A stretch of DNA of 30,676 bases from Silene noctiflora (taxonomy: Eukaryota > Streptophyta > Magnoliopsida > Caryophyllales > Caryophyllaceae): the NCBI GenBank assembly GCA_009801015.1, contig VHZZ01005248.1, forward strand, positions 28,034 through 58,709, given 5' to 3'. Positions within the stretch are counted from its first letter, which is position 1. Each line of letters starts with the position of its first letter. A program made the translations under genes and the position numbers. The notes beneath the pieces are model-generated. The model saw only the letters and a program-made list of their open reading frames with translations, was not told the DNA's origin and ran no database searches. Positions 8,501 to 18,895 of this stretch are shown one piece after another.

Positions 8501-11500
8501 AATATGAGGTGAAGTGAATAGTTTGTTTCTTTGGGAAGGCTAGGTGGTAAAAGAGCTTCCATTTTGCAATGGACATTGTATTTATATGTATTACAGGTGG
8601 TCAGAGGTGGTAGAAGCAAAAAGATTTCAATAGATGACGTTGTTGTTGGTGATGTTGTACCCTTGAAAATCGGTGATCAGGTGAATGAAATATTTTTTCT
8701 CCTCTTAACCTGTATTATTTATTTCTCACTATCTTGTGTTTAAATTTAAAAGCCTGGGTTACTTTAAGGTTTGTGCTGATGGAGTGCTAATCTCTGGTCA
8801 TTCTTTAGCAATGGATGAGCCATTCAGTACTAAACAGAGCAAGATTGTAAGCTCTTACAAGTTACAATATTCTTCTTTCGGTAAATTCACTGAACTACAT
8901 CTGGATTCCTTTACTCTTAATATTGATTTTTACAGGTTACCAAGGATTCTAATTCACCTTTCTTAATGGCTGGTTGCAATGTAGCAGATGGCTATGGGAC
9001 CATGCTGGTAGATCAAAGCGTTTGTGTTGTCATATTTCTTTTATGTTTTATTTTCATTAATATGCAGATGAGAAAAAAGCACACAAAACTTGGTATTTGC
9101 CTAATTCTAGACCATGTTAACTTGTAAATTTTTGTTTCTACTCTTTAGATATGATGCTGAGTCTTTGAAGGTGCTAGATCACTGAAAGGCCCAGTCTTCT
9201 ATCTGTTTAAAATTCCACCTTTTGTTCTCTAATTTCATATGCTCTTAGCATAAGTATAGATGAGAAGATCTTGTTCCAACTTTGCTTGAAAATACTTTGA
9301 CCAAGTATTAAAGAGAAGAATCAAGGGTGTTCTTATAATGCAATCATTTTTTACTAAGGAAATTTTTCTGTAGATGATTGCAATAGATTTCCTGTATTTA
9401 TAAATATTGTGTGCTTAGGAAGTATATTTCGTAAATCTTATGAGTTCTTTTGTATCTGTTTAGTTTTGTGGACTTCATATGTTTGCGTGATTGGGAAATG
9501 GTCCAAGTGTTTAGTTGACTGGTTGCGCTGTCGGAGGGGTGGGGGTGGGAAGTGGACAGCACTACCATGCAATTTCCACATCATTTTCTACTAGTTTACT
9601 ATCTCTCTTAAATTCAAAAAAAGGTGGTGTTGCACAATTTTTTTTAAATGAAAACACAATCCTGTTCGAAAAAGAAAAAGTGTGCCTTATGTTGTCTCTC
9701 GGCTTGCACCTTGTCATCACTAGCCCTCCTCACCCCGGTTTGCCTTACCCATTATGGGGTCTTTGAGATGAGTATATTAGCACCTCATTAAAATTTCAGT
9801 TATTTAGCGTGAAAGAGGTCACCAATGTGGGTATTAACACTGAGTAGAGTATTAATATCGCCTTACACCTTACACTTACACCTTCATTTATTAATTTATT
9901 TACAGTCTCGCTAAAAACGTGAATCTCTTGTTTATTGTATCAAAATTTATATTGCAATAAATGTTTTTTCTTTTTTAATTGCATAAAGGTCACCAATGTT
10001 GGTAAGGACACTAGGTTGGCTTCGCGTATGGCAAATTCGCCAGTAGCCACTGACAAAGAAACACCTCTCCAGGTGAGTTGTTTCTAAGATATACTCATAT
10101 GTTGGAACAAAAAGCTTATTTGTTTGTTCTTTGGTTTAGAAACTAATATTTTCCAGGTTCAACTGAATCGCCTAGCAACTTATATCGGTAAAGCTGGATT
10201 ACTAGTGGCTTTTGTTGTCTTGATGCTTCTGCTTGCAAGGTAACTTGGTTATAGCTTACTTTTGTTCTCAAATACACATGAAAGAAGTGATTTTGATTGT
10301 AATCCTGATTCCCCGGTTCAGATACTTCACCGGTCACATGAGTGCTATTGGAATGCCAAACTTCAAGGCAGGAAAGACAAGCCTTAGTTCTGCTATAGAT
10401 GGAGTTATTAAGATTATGACTGCTGTGGTATGTCCAACTTCCAAAAGTGCCATTTGTTTTGTGAATGTGATATGCCTGACTTTATAGGGTTACGACTTCT
10501 GTACATTGCAGGTCACCATTGTGATTGTTGCTGTACCTGATGGTCTTCCCTTGGCTATCACCTTAACGTATGCATACTGCTTGTTGCCATTTTATCTTCC
10601 CTGAATTGGCCTTTCTATATAAACATATGGACATCTCTGTATTGAATCTTATATTCTGATGTACGAATGCATTTGTAATCCTCTTTTACTGAAAGTTGTC
10701 TAATTAGCTGTGGAGAAAGAGGCCAGGCAGTTGCAGGATTAATATTTATGTCCAGTGATCTGCTTGGGGAAACCTAATAACATTCTGTACAATAAAAACT
10801 CAAGGATTTTTTTATGCACACTTCTAAAACCCAAAAATAGGAATTTTGAGGGATAGTTTTCACAGAAAATATGCATGTTAGGCGTACTCTTATCATCTCG
10901 ACTGGTGGAAGGTGGTAAGCTGGTAATGGATTGTTTTATTTACATAATTGCTAAATCCTACACACAATTATCCTACAAACTTTGCCTCTTATTTTTCCAC
11001 CACTACCCTTCCATCTTAAAATAAATAAATAAAAAAACAAACATCCCAGCCCCGACAGGTGGAAGGTAGTAATGTTTAGTAATGGTGATATATGAACGTT
11101 ATGAAGTAAAGATAAAGTGTGCTCATTCTAGTCTTGTCTTTAGTGGGATTTATGTGGGTCACACTTGCCTCGATCTCTCACTTTCACTTGGTTCAAGTTT
11201 TCTACTGCTGCTTTTACGTTTCCCAGGCTGTCATTTTTTTTTCTGGATTTTGAAGTTCGTTTATGTGACGATCTGCATATTTCGACCCCTTATGATATGC
11301 TTTTATGCACCTTAGTAATAGTTTTATGTACATCTCAGAATCATACTTTAAGGGGTCTTCTTGCGTGTTGATCCACGATTCTTGACATCAGTTTTTGTAT
11401 AAGCTTTTAGGCTTTAGGAAAACATATCGCTATTCTGTGCAATACACGATCAGTGTTTCCTTCCACAAGACGTGCATTACGAGTATCAAATTACCCTAGT

Positions 11501-14500
11501 CCAGAGGGGCTAGTCAACAACAATCCATTTTCTATCAAAAGCATTATTGTTGCTCACTGCTTGCTTTCAATACTAGCAATCTTGTGATTACTTTCTTTTC
11601 TTGCTTTCGTGTATCGGACATTGACAATCAAGACTATGAGTCCTGGCACACAGTCACCGTCCCAAGATCTTGCGGATAATCCTAATGGGTGATACCTCAC
11701 TAGTGCGTTACCCTTTAACTTTCATCCTTGTTGTGAGAGAAGCAAGGGTACACTTCAGTTTCAGATTCCAAACCCCAGGCAATGACACTTTGCCATCTTA
11801 GCTTGCTACTCTAGCAGATATATTGATGTTCATTTTTACTGTAATTTTCATCACCACCGCCGTCCTAAAGCAAGGAAAACTTCTTATTTATTTTTCAATT
11901 TATTGACAGACTTGCTTGCATAGCGAAAAGAATGTTGAGGGATAAGGCTTTGGTTTGTATCTCAAGGCTCCAACAAGTCTCATTTCTTTCCATTCATGAT
12001 TTATTTTGTAAAGCAAGGCTTATTGCACTACAGGTGAGGCGGCTTTTGGCATGTGAAACTATGGGTTCTGCTACTACCATATGCTGTGATAAGACTGGAA
12101 CTTTGACTCTAAATCAGGCAAGCTTTTGTTTTGTTATATATAATGTTGTGATCGGTGTGCTGTCCAGTGTCAGACACTGTATAGTAAGCACACTGAACTG
12201 CATTGAACCGGATTTGGTATGCTGCAAGCCTGCAAGTTATGCATTGTAGTCCACATAAATGCTCTTCTCATTATTTTAATGCTCAAGAGTAGAGGTCTTC
12301 TTTTGGGGGTGGTTGGCTTCTTATGTACTCCCTATTTATACAATCATATTACGCGAAAACCTTTGAAGGTTGAAGGTTTACATTGAATAGAGATCTATTG
12401 TTCTTTAATGTTCTTTAATGATCCATCTTACATTTTTGTCTCCCTTTTTTTTTTTTTTTTTTTTATTAAATCATCTTCAGATGGATGTTATGGAGGCTTA
12501 TGCAAGTGGTAGGAAACTTGATACACAGAACAGCGGTTTATCGCCAGTGTTGTCATCTTTGCTGCTTGAGGGCATTGCACAGAATACAACTGGTAGCGTG
12601 TTAGTGTCTGAGGTAACTAGCTCATGAGAATCCAGTAGCATGTTAGTAAATCTGTATCATGTTTTTTAAATGCTCCTGCTTTCTGATCCCCTTTGTCGAG
12701 GAAAAATAAAATAAAAAAATTAGCAACTCTATCATATTTGCTTGAAGTGACTACCTTCGCTGCTGTGCATTTCCTGATAGCCAATGAGGTAATCATGCAA
12801 CATTTACAAGTTAGAATAGTAAGAAAGGTTTTTGGCAGTACCTAAGAGAGATGTTTGGAATCTAGAATAGGAAGAAACCCCAACAAAACACCTTAGACAG
12901 GTTCGTCTATCATCAATGGTAACGTTTTTGTCCAGTTGAACTTTTAATTTGTGATTTGAACCATTTGTTTCGCCAGGATGGAACCGATGCTACTGTCTTT
13001 TCACCAACTGAGAACGCCATCCTTTCTTGGGGTAAAGAGGTACCTATCATCCAAAACACCAATAGTTCAAATCTCTAATGTTTTGGAAACTACTTACAGT
13101 TATATCTTATCATGTGTTTGTTTGATTTATTGAATAAAAATTTTCAGCTAGGCATGAATATTGATGCTAAAAGATCAGAGACTGCGATTATCCATGCTTC
13201 CCCGTTTAAATCAGAGAAAAAACGAGGGGGTGTTGCAGTTCAAGCTGTAAGTTTCATATGATATGACTTGAATAATGATTAATGCTTTAAAGTGTCTACT
13301 TTTACTATTACTAATATTTAGCAATATCTATTGTTTCTGGACTTCGTTTATTAAAGTAATCAAAAGACATGTTATAAGACGAGCTTAAGTAGGGGACTGG
13401 TCAAAGAGTGTTTCACAGTTAAATGCTACTAACCTTTTTTATTTCCTGTCCCAACATGTGATCAGCCTGGTTCTGAAGCCCATATACATTGGAAGGGTGC
13501 CGCTGACGTTATCTTGGCATCGTGCAATAGTTATATGGATGAAAACGATCAAGTGGTTCCAATGACCGAGCAAAAGGTGTGAAGTAGAGCTATGGGACAA
13601 AAGAATTTTCCTTTAATGTGTGTCCCTTGATTCTGATCCTCTGTTCACGGAAACAATAATGTCTTGATAGTTGGTTGGAAATCTATATAGGTTGTCTCTA
13701 AGCAGGGACATGCACAAATTTCTTTATTTTTGTTTGTTTTAAAGTGGCACCCCATTCTATGCAGTTGGATTTCTATAAGAACGCTATTGGGCAGATGGCT
13801 TCACAAAGTCTTCGCTGTATTGCCATAGCATACCGATCTTGTGAGTTCAATAAGGAGCAATTAGAACTTTCCCAGTGGGTGTTGCCGGAGGATGAGTTGA
13901 TTTTGCTGGCTATTGTTGGTCTAAAGGTGTTTTTTTTTTGGATCTTTCTTAGTCCACTGTGAATTAGTAATTTGAAGATTGATTTTTTATTGCTGCTTGC
14001 CTTAAGGGCTCTAGGATCAAACTATCATATGTTCCAAGCACACAACCTTTTCTTCTCGAACCATATAAACTATTCATTTCTATTTTCTCCTCAAGCTGCT
14101 GTGAGTTGAATCACGATATTATTTGTAGGATCCTTGCCGTTCAGGAGTCAAAGACTCAATTGAGTTATGCAAGACTGCCGGTATCAAGGTATAGTTACTT
14201 TCCAGTGGGAATAATTTTCTATATGAAGCAGAAAGGATTTAAAAGCTTGTCTATGTGTGTGTAAATAATCTACTTTGTTTTCTTCAGCGAGATAGTGTGC
14301 TCAAGGGCTTCTCAATTTAAGTACAGCTTTCACACGTACTCCATGTCTGATGCAATATGTTGATGTTCTGATAATATATTATATGCAATTACTGGAATTA
14401 TATTACTCAAATCTTGTTAGCCTCATCAGTGAGACTGAATTGAGTTACCCTATAGATAGGTAATACCTGTGCAATCTACTTCTCTTTTCTTTTTACATGA

Positions 14501-17500
14501 GATACACATGTAACTGTAACTCTGTAAGGTGTCACGGTTGCAATAAGTCACATGTAGGGCATATGGCTTAGACCAGAATTCTGTTAGAAACTTCTGTTAG
14601 AAACTAATAACAGAAAATAGAACACCTCATCACTAGTAGTTATATAAGTAACTGATGGATTGTATCCGCCAGTCTGTGTAAATAACGTATTAGCTGTAAT
14701 TCATTTCTCATTCTGAATTCATTACAATTCTCTTCCCTAAATCTCCATTGTAAGCATTCGACATTTCGTTGATTGACAAACATTCAGTAAGAAGGAAGTT
14801 CAGTTGTTTTCTCTGAATTGACAAATCTGCTTCTTCTATGATTTCTTCGACTTTGATCATGAAAATCGTTATCTTTTCTTGTTTATACCATTGCGTAAGG
14901 TTGGCCTTTTTCTTTATTTGGAAATGTACTTCTCCAGTTAGCTGCCTGACCCATAATCACTTCTTTTAATTTTGAATTGACTATATTGGAATTTTACTGG
15001 TTATAGGTGTGCATGGTTACTGGTGACAGTCTCAAGACTGCAAAAACTATAGCTTTGGAATGTGGAATCCTAGCTTCGGAATCAGATGCTCGTGAACCCA
15101 ATTTGATCAATGGAGAGTCATTCCGTAACATGTCAACAAGAGAAAGGGAAAAAATTGTAGACAAAATATCAGTATGAACTTTTTGACTTCAGTATCGTTT
15201 TCCCTTAGGATGGAGAATCACTAGGGCAGAACTGTTAATTTCTATATATTGGTGACAGGTAATGGGAAATTCTTCACCCAATGACAAGCTTCTTTTCGTC
15301 CAGCAACTGAAAAAGGCTGGTCACATTGTTGCTGTTGCTACAGACGGGACCAATGATGCTCCAGCATTACATGAGGTACGCTGTATCCTGAAACTAGGAC
15401 TGCGGATCTATATTTTTGGAGATACTTGTCCAGCATTCGTGCATTATGCATGACGGCTTGTTTGTATGACGCTATGACCTGTAATCCTCTTATAAACGTT
15501 TACCAGCTGTGTTCATTCCTAGACTGTGACAAGGCCACACCTTTCGTCCTAGTGTCTCATAGGAAAGCACCTTCTTACTAAGTTTCTTTCCTCCTCTGCC
15601 TCTGAGTTCTCTTGTAAATCATGTAATCATTTCTCCGGAGAAAAAGCACTTATGCTGACTATATATCTTCTTCTTTTACGTTCAGGCAGATGTTGGCCTT
15701 GCAATGGGTATCGCTGGTACAGAAGTTGCAAAAGAAAGCTCAGACATCGTCATCTTGGACGATGATTTTGCTTCAGTTGTAAAGGTAAGTGTTAGTAGTG
15801 CATGGCTGATGGAATAACGTAATACACTAATACTTTTGATCACAGTTGCCTATTCAACTAGTTGTTTACGTTTCATTAGAACTCCTCACAAAAGAATAAA
15901 AACGTTAACAATTAGTTGAAAAGGAGGGAGTATCATATATTATTCTCGATAAAAGAATTTCAATATATTTGTAGAGAAAAAAAAAATGCCTTTACTTCTT
16001 TCGAGGTGACTTTCCAATCCCATGGGACAGCAGAGGGCACTGTATAGTCCGTTTATCGTGAACAATCGCAAACATGTTACTCATGGGCACATCGTTTCAG
16101 AGCATATTTTCAGCTAATTTGTATTTGATGCTAAACATATTTGTTGAAATGTGTATGTTTGCTACAATGAAGCTTAATGGCATATTTTGTTTATTTGCTT
16201 CTGGATTCCGACTCTATTCGGAAATATAATTTGGTTCTGAAACATTACGTTTATAATCAACTTGTTCAGATTGTTCAACAGGGTAGATCTGTATATGCAA
16301 ACGTTCAGAAATTCACCCAGTTTCAGCTTACAGTTAATGTGGTAGCCCTTATCATAAATGTTGCTGGTACATTTTCCACAGGTGATGTCCCATTGAACTG
16401 TGTACAGGTAGTTGCTCTTCTTGTTCTTTAAATTCTTTTTCTGTCATTGTCCTTTACTTTCTAGTCTTTAATGTGATCATTTATTGATATGATCTTCTGC
16501 TCATTTGTATTTTGTTTCTCTGGTTTAGCTTCTCTGGGTCTATCTGATGACATATACTCTTGGAGCTCTAGCATTGGCTACAGAACCTCCTACAGATAAT
16601 CTTATACGCACGCCACCTGCTAATCCAAGGTTCCTACTCCTATTTTGATTCTCATTCGGTTACTAACCCGATGCTTCTGTTTAATCTCCTGAAGTTCTTC
16701 ATCCTGGGAATTTCCAGAGCTTATGATGGCCCTTGACAATTTGTAGTCTGCAAACATTTTTTTTATAGATACGGAAAAGATATAAACTTTTATTTGTGGC
16801 TTTTTGAAGTGTGTGCACCTCTATTTGCACCCCCGCTTGCATAGTTTATGCCATATTTACACTTCCCTGCGGAAGAACATCACAGGCACTGTTTAGTGAT
16901 TAGTGTTTAACCTATCACACTTGAGTCATTGAAGGAATATGTTCACCTTTTTTGGTGTAGAAGTGCAGATGCTTATTGACTGAGAGGAGACTCAAATGAG
17001 AGGCCTGAGAGTTGACTTTGGCTGTAAAAAAAATTTCTGGTGATTTGTAGTTACGAGAGAACATAAAACATCATTATTAGTGAAGATTTTAATACAAAAA
17101 TGCAAGATTATGTAGCTATGCAGTTATACCTCGTATGTGTATTCTGTTCACAGGGAAGTTATTACAGATGTTATGTGGAGGAACCTACTGATACAGGTGC
17201 GCTTATCTGTGACTGTCTTGGTTGTTCCCTGCAAGATCTCAGATGCCTTGTGAAATGATGAGATGGATACTACGTTTTTAATTGAGTGTATTATGACACT
17301 CGCCCGTGCTTTTGGAACTGTAGGTTGTTTATCAGGTGGTCGCCTTGCTCGTTTTCAAATTTAAAGGTCAAAATATCTTACATCTTCAGCATGAGGCTTT
17401 TGAGCCTTCTGACAAAATTATGAACACGGTTATCTTCAATACGTTTGTCCTTTGTCAGGTAAGAAGGCCTATAGGCAAAAACTCTACATTCCCGCTTAAA

Positions 17501-18895
17501 ATCGCTTTTCTAACGCAATTTTTAGACCCCTATGATCAAATCAATGGTCGCATTTCGTTTTAAAATTATTTGTTGGTCCTTATTAAGTGTGGCCATATAA
17601 TTGACACTTGGTGCACATGGACATGAGAAGGGGCACAAGTATAGGACCCTTTCTAGTGTTCAAAAAAGGGTTAAATGTTCATGATTTGTTGATTTGCTGA
17701 TTTGCGTGGACAAGAGCAAAAAGTGTGTCAAAAACAATCAATGGTCTCTCAATCAGTGGTCTTCAAGAGAAAAGGTGGAGGCTTTATATGTAACATCTCT
17801 TTTCGGGAGTATGGAATAAATTTTAAGGATTTTACATTGTTGCATATCTTTTCTTTTTCCTGTTCCCGTCCTATAGTAGTATAGTAATATATCTGTTTGT
17901 ATGGCTAAAGATGTGAAGTTGAAGCTTCAATCTTCTTATGTCATTCTAACCATTTCTTGACTGTTTGCAGATATTCAACGAGTTCAATGCTCGTAGGTTA
18001 GAACAGATGAATATATTTGAAGGTATCACCAGACACCGCCTTTTCATGGGTACTGTGGCCGTAACTCTGATACTCCAGGTCGGGCTACTGATAAACTGTA
18101 TACATGTAGCTATCTAAAATTGGGGAATTATCATGATCGATCTGAACTTATCTCTGCTTTTCTGCTTGTTTCTCTTAATTGGCAGATCATCATAATCGAG
18201 TTCCTTGGGAAGTTTGCATCGGTTGTAAGGCTGAGCTGGCAGTTATGGTTGGTTTGTCTTCTCATCGGATTTATCAGGTAAGAGTTTTTTCGCTTCAGAC
18301 ATTCCTGTAAAGTTACAGNTCATGGGTACCGTGGCTGTAACTCTGATACTCCAGGTCAGGCTACTGATATAAGTACTGTATAGATGTAGCTATCAAATTG
18401 GTAGTTATCATAATCGATCTGAATTTAACTCTGCTTGTCTGTTTTTTTCTTTTAATTGGCAGATCATCATTATAGAGTTCCTTGGGAAATTTCTATCAAC
18501 TGTAAGGCTGAGCTGGCAGTTATGGTTGGTTTGTCTTCTCATCGGATTTATCAGGTAAGAGTTTTTTCGCTTCAGACATTCCTGTAAAGTTACAGATCTC
18601 TTTGTCTTAAACTGCAGGTCTCCTGTAGCTTAAAATCCCAGAACATGAATTGTTTTGCATTTTGATGCTAGTTAAACCTGGGTTTGAGTCCTCCGGCCTC
18701 CGCATTAAAATTTCTCTTGTAATTTCCCTTGTAGCTCTAGATGACAACTGACATTTAATTTTCACTTGGCTGTAAACCAGTTGTCCACTTGCCGCCTTGG
18801 GGAAGTTGATACCCGTACCCAAGTCTCTTCGGAACACCATTTGGATGCTCTTTCCGTTATGTGTGCCATGTTTTGCCCCAAAGTCTCGACGCTGA
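4072..18895 (+). CDS. ACA10-like: type IIB autoinhibited Ca2+-ATPase, ACA8/ACA10 clade, 33 exons, with altered catalytic and ion-site residues
   Basis: Exons: 4072-4212, 5389-5511, 5622-5733, 6175-6275, 6741-6875, 6975-7064, 7228-7297, 7749-7819, 8597-8680, 8769-8846, 8936-9007, 9989-10072, 10157-10239, 10322-10427, 10512-10567, 11910-11952, 12034-12117, 12481-12612, 12977-13039, 13148-13246, 13466-13576, 13765-13926, 14129-14188, 15007-15171, 15259-15375, 15686-15784, 16270-16407, 16529-16629, 17154-17196, 17324-17458, 17971-18078, 18186-18277, 18781-18895. All phases agree and give 1090 residues, close to Arabidopsis ACA8 and ACA10. The family pumps Ca2+ out of the cytosol across the plasma membrane and is activated when calmodulin binds the N-terminus. 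Seen here: calmodulin-type site (IERLRRWR, 40-47), DKTGT with Asp502, KGAA 619-622, TGD 725-727. Changed: TGES is TKQS (330-333), PEGLP is PDGLP (459-463), TGDG is ATDG (802-805), and the TM6 Asn and Asp are Tyr898 and Tyr902. The frame is intact, but Ca2+ transport looks unlikely. Confidence 0.9.
4596..4743 (+). mobile_element. 5'-truncated Au-type SINE in intron 1, with 11-bp target duplication
   Basis: The core at 4607-4732 carries a tRNA-like box B (GGTTCAAGTCC, 4622-4632) and ends with GCACCGGGCTGCCTTTT, the characteristic 3' end and short T tail of the Au SINE family. No box A is visible, so the 5' part is missing. Both sides carry the direct repeat TAGAGATTGAT (4596-4606 and 4733-4743), the expected target-site duplication. 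Family assignment rests on my memory of the Au 3' end. Confidence 0.75.
6354..6502 (+). mobile_element. SINE 3' fragment with (GTT)n tail in intron 4, 17-bp target duplication
   Basis: The core at 6371-6485 contains TTAGCCGACCCCAAATTATT, then TTTGGGACTAAGGCT and a GTTGTTATTGTTGTTG tail, the classic end of TTG-tailed plant SINEs. It is bounded by AATGATTATACTTTGTC at 6354-6370 and again at 6486-6502. The paralogous intron of the second ACA gene has one copy of this word (about 29093-29109, one base different) running straight into the same flank, so it preserves the empty site. The insertion therefore postdates the gene duplication. Confidence 0.85.
8108..8190 (+). mobile_element. SINE remnant in intron 8
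   Basis: Contains GGAAACAATCTCTTTGTATT, then GAGGGTTAAGGCTGCGAACA and TCCGACCCCCACATTACCC. This is the well-known 3' body of a common plant SINE group (GGAAACAGCCTCTCT... GGGTAAGGCTGCGTACA...). No tail or target duplication is clear, so it is an old fragment. Confidence 0.55.
8285..8490. repeat. dispersed-repeat-like segment in intron 8
   Basis: Words such as TTACTTAGACTCGTTTAGAG, TATCTGACACGGATGCGTGC and CATGTCCGAGTGTTGGGTTTC resemble a TCCGACACGG-type repeat often met in plant intergenic DNA. No borders could be set. It could also be a unique intron sequence of higher GC content. Confidence 0.35.
9008..9988 (+). other. intron 11 of the first ACA gene (981 bases)
   Basis: Mostly AT-rich. 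It holds the relic copy of exon 12 at 9818-9847, described separately, and a G-rich patch near 9532-9560. I see no transposon borders or other gene. Confidence 0.7.
9818..9847 (+). pseudogene. relic duplicate of exon 12 carrying the ancestral sequence
   Basis: After an AG at 9816-9817 the sequence reads VTNVGINTE followed by TAG. ACA proteins have VTGVGVNTEWG at the start of this exon. The exon actually usable, at 9989-10072, reads [14 protein letters not shown] and lacks the conserved NTEWG. The two starts align without gaps over about 33 bases with roughly ten differences. So an older exon with the family sequence, ended by a stop where Trp is expected, survives 170 bases upstream of a divergent exon that keeps the frame. 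Confidence 0.6.
10568..11909 (+). other. intron 15 of the first ACA gene (1342 bases), nothing recognised
   Basis: The largest intron of the gene, between the TM4 exon and exon 16. It has AT-rich stretches and a few T-rich tracts. I found no terminal inverted repeats, SINE boxes or coding frame worth reporting. Confidence 0.6.
12118..12480 (+). other. GC-AG intron 17
   Basis: Exon 17 must end at CTAAATCAG (12117) to join ATGGATGTT at 12481, matching LNQ-M in the family. The intron then begins GCAAGC, the known minor GC donor context with a strong CAG before it. The acceptor is preceded by an unusually long T run (about 12446-12464). No GT donor nearby would keep the frame. Confidence 0.8.
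14575..14800 (+). repeat. possible LTR-like remnant in intron 23
   Basis: TGTTAGAAAC occurs twice in tandem near 14582 and 14595. It is followed by a TATATAAG word near 14641 and a TTCATTACAATTCTCTTCC stretch, a layout reminiscent of short Copia LTRs. I found no matching end or target duplication, so this may simply be intron sequence. Confidence 0.3.
16270..18895 (+). other. C-terminal membrane domain TM5-TM10 of the first ACA (exons 27-33)
   Basis: Residues 848-1090. TM5 ([16 protein letters not shown]) is normal. TM6 reads [20 protein letters not shown], where ACA proteins have [19 protein letters not shown], so both side-chain Ca2+ ligands are replaced by Tyr (898, 902). TM7-TM10 follow in family order ([48 protein letters not shown]). 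The last exon gives a short tail ending CFAPKSRR before TGA at 18893-18895. The tail is different from ACA8/10, but those ends vary. Confidence 0.85.
18044..18595 (+). repeat. tandem duplication of the exon 31 end, intron 31 and exon 32, with an N at the junction
   Basis: 18044-18318 (275 bases) is repeated as 18320-18595. The two copies differ at scattered sites in their first part but are identical over about the last 110 bases. The single N at 18319 sits exactly between them. The second copy encodes an alternative exon 32 at about 18463-18554 ([14 protein letters not shown] instead of [14 protein letters not shown]) with proper splice borders. Either exon keeps the frame, but using both would break it. 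This may be a real duplication, or an assembly join of alleles or paralogs. Confidence 0.8.

Larger units (their letters stand above)
8597..10072 (+). other. actuator (A) domain exons 9-12 of the first ACA
   Basis: Residues 282-387. [19 protein letters not shown] is a normal A-domain strand. Then [17 protein letters not shown] follows, where the family has VPADG. The next segment, PFSTKQSKI, replaces SSMTGESKI. The TGE Glu normally positions the water that removes the phosphate from the phosphorylated Asp, and no Glu is available here. The domain fold looks preserved otherwise. Confidence 0.75.
12034..15784 (+). other. phosphorylation and nucleotide-binding domains of the first ACA (exons 17-26)
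   Basis: Residues 484-847. Exon 17 has [19 protein letters not shown] with the phosphorylated Asp502. Exons 18-22 form the nucleotide-binding domain ([20 protein letters not shown]; the KGAA form is also found in ACA10). Exon 24 has [20 protein letters not shown]. Exon 25 reads [15 protein letters not shown], where the family has [15 protein letters not shown]: the two Asp residues of the hinge stay, but Thr and Gly change. Exon 26 ([16 protein letters not shown]) is fully normal. Confidence 0.8.

Noticed and set aside
18463-18554. Second exon 32 as a constitutive additional exon
   Set aside because: Including both copies shifts the frame, because each ends in phase 2 and starts in phase 0; only one can be used per transcript.
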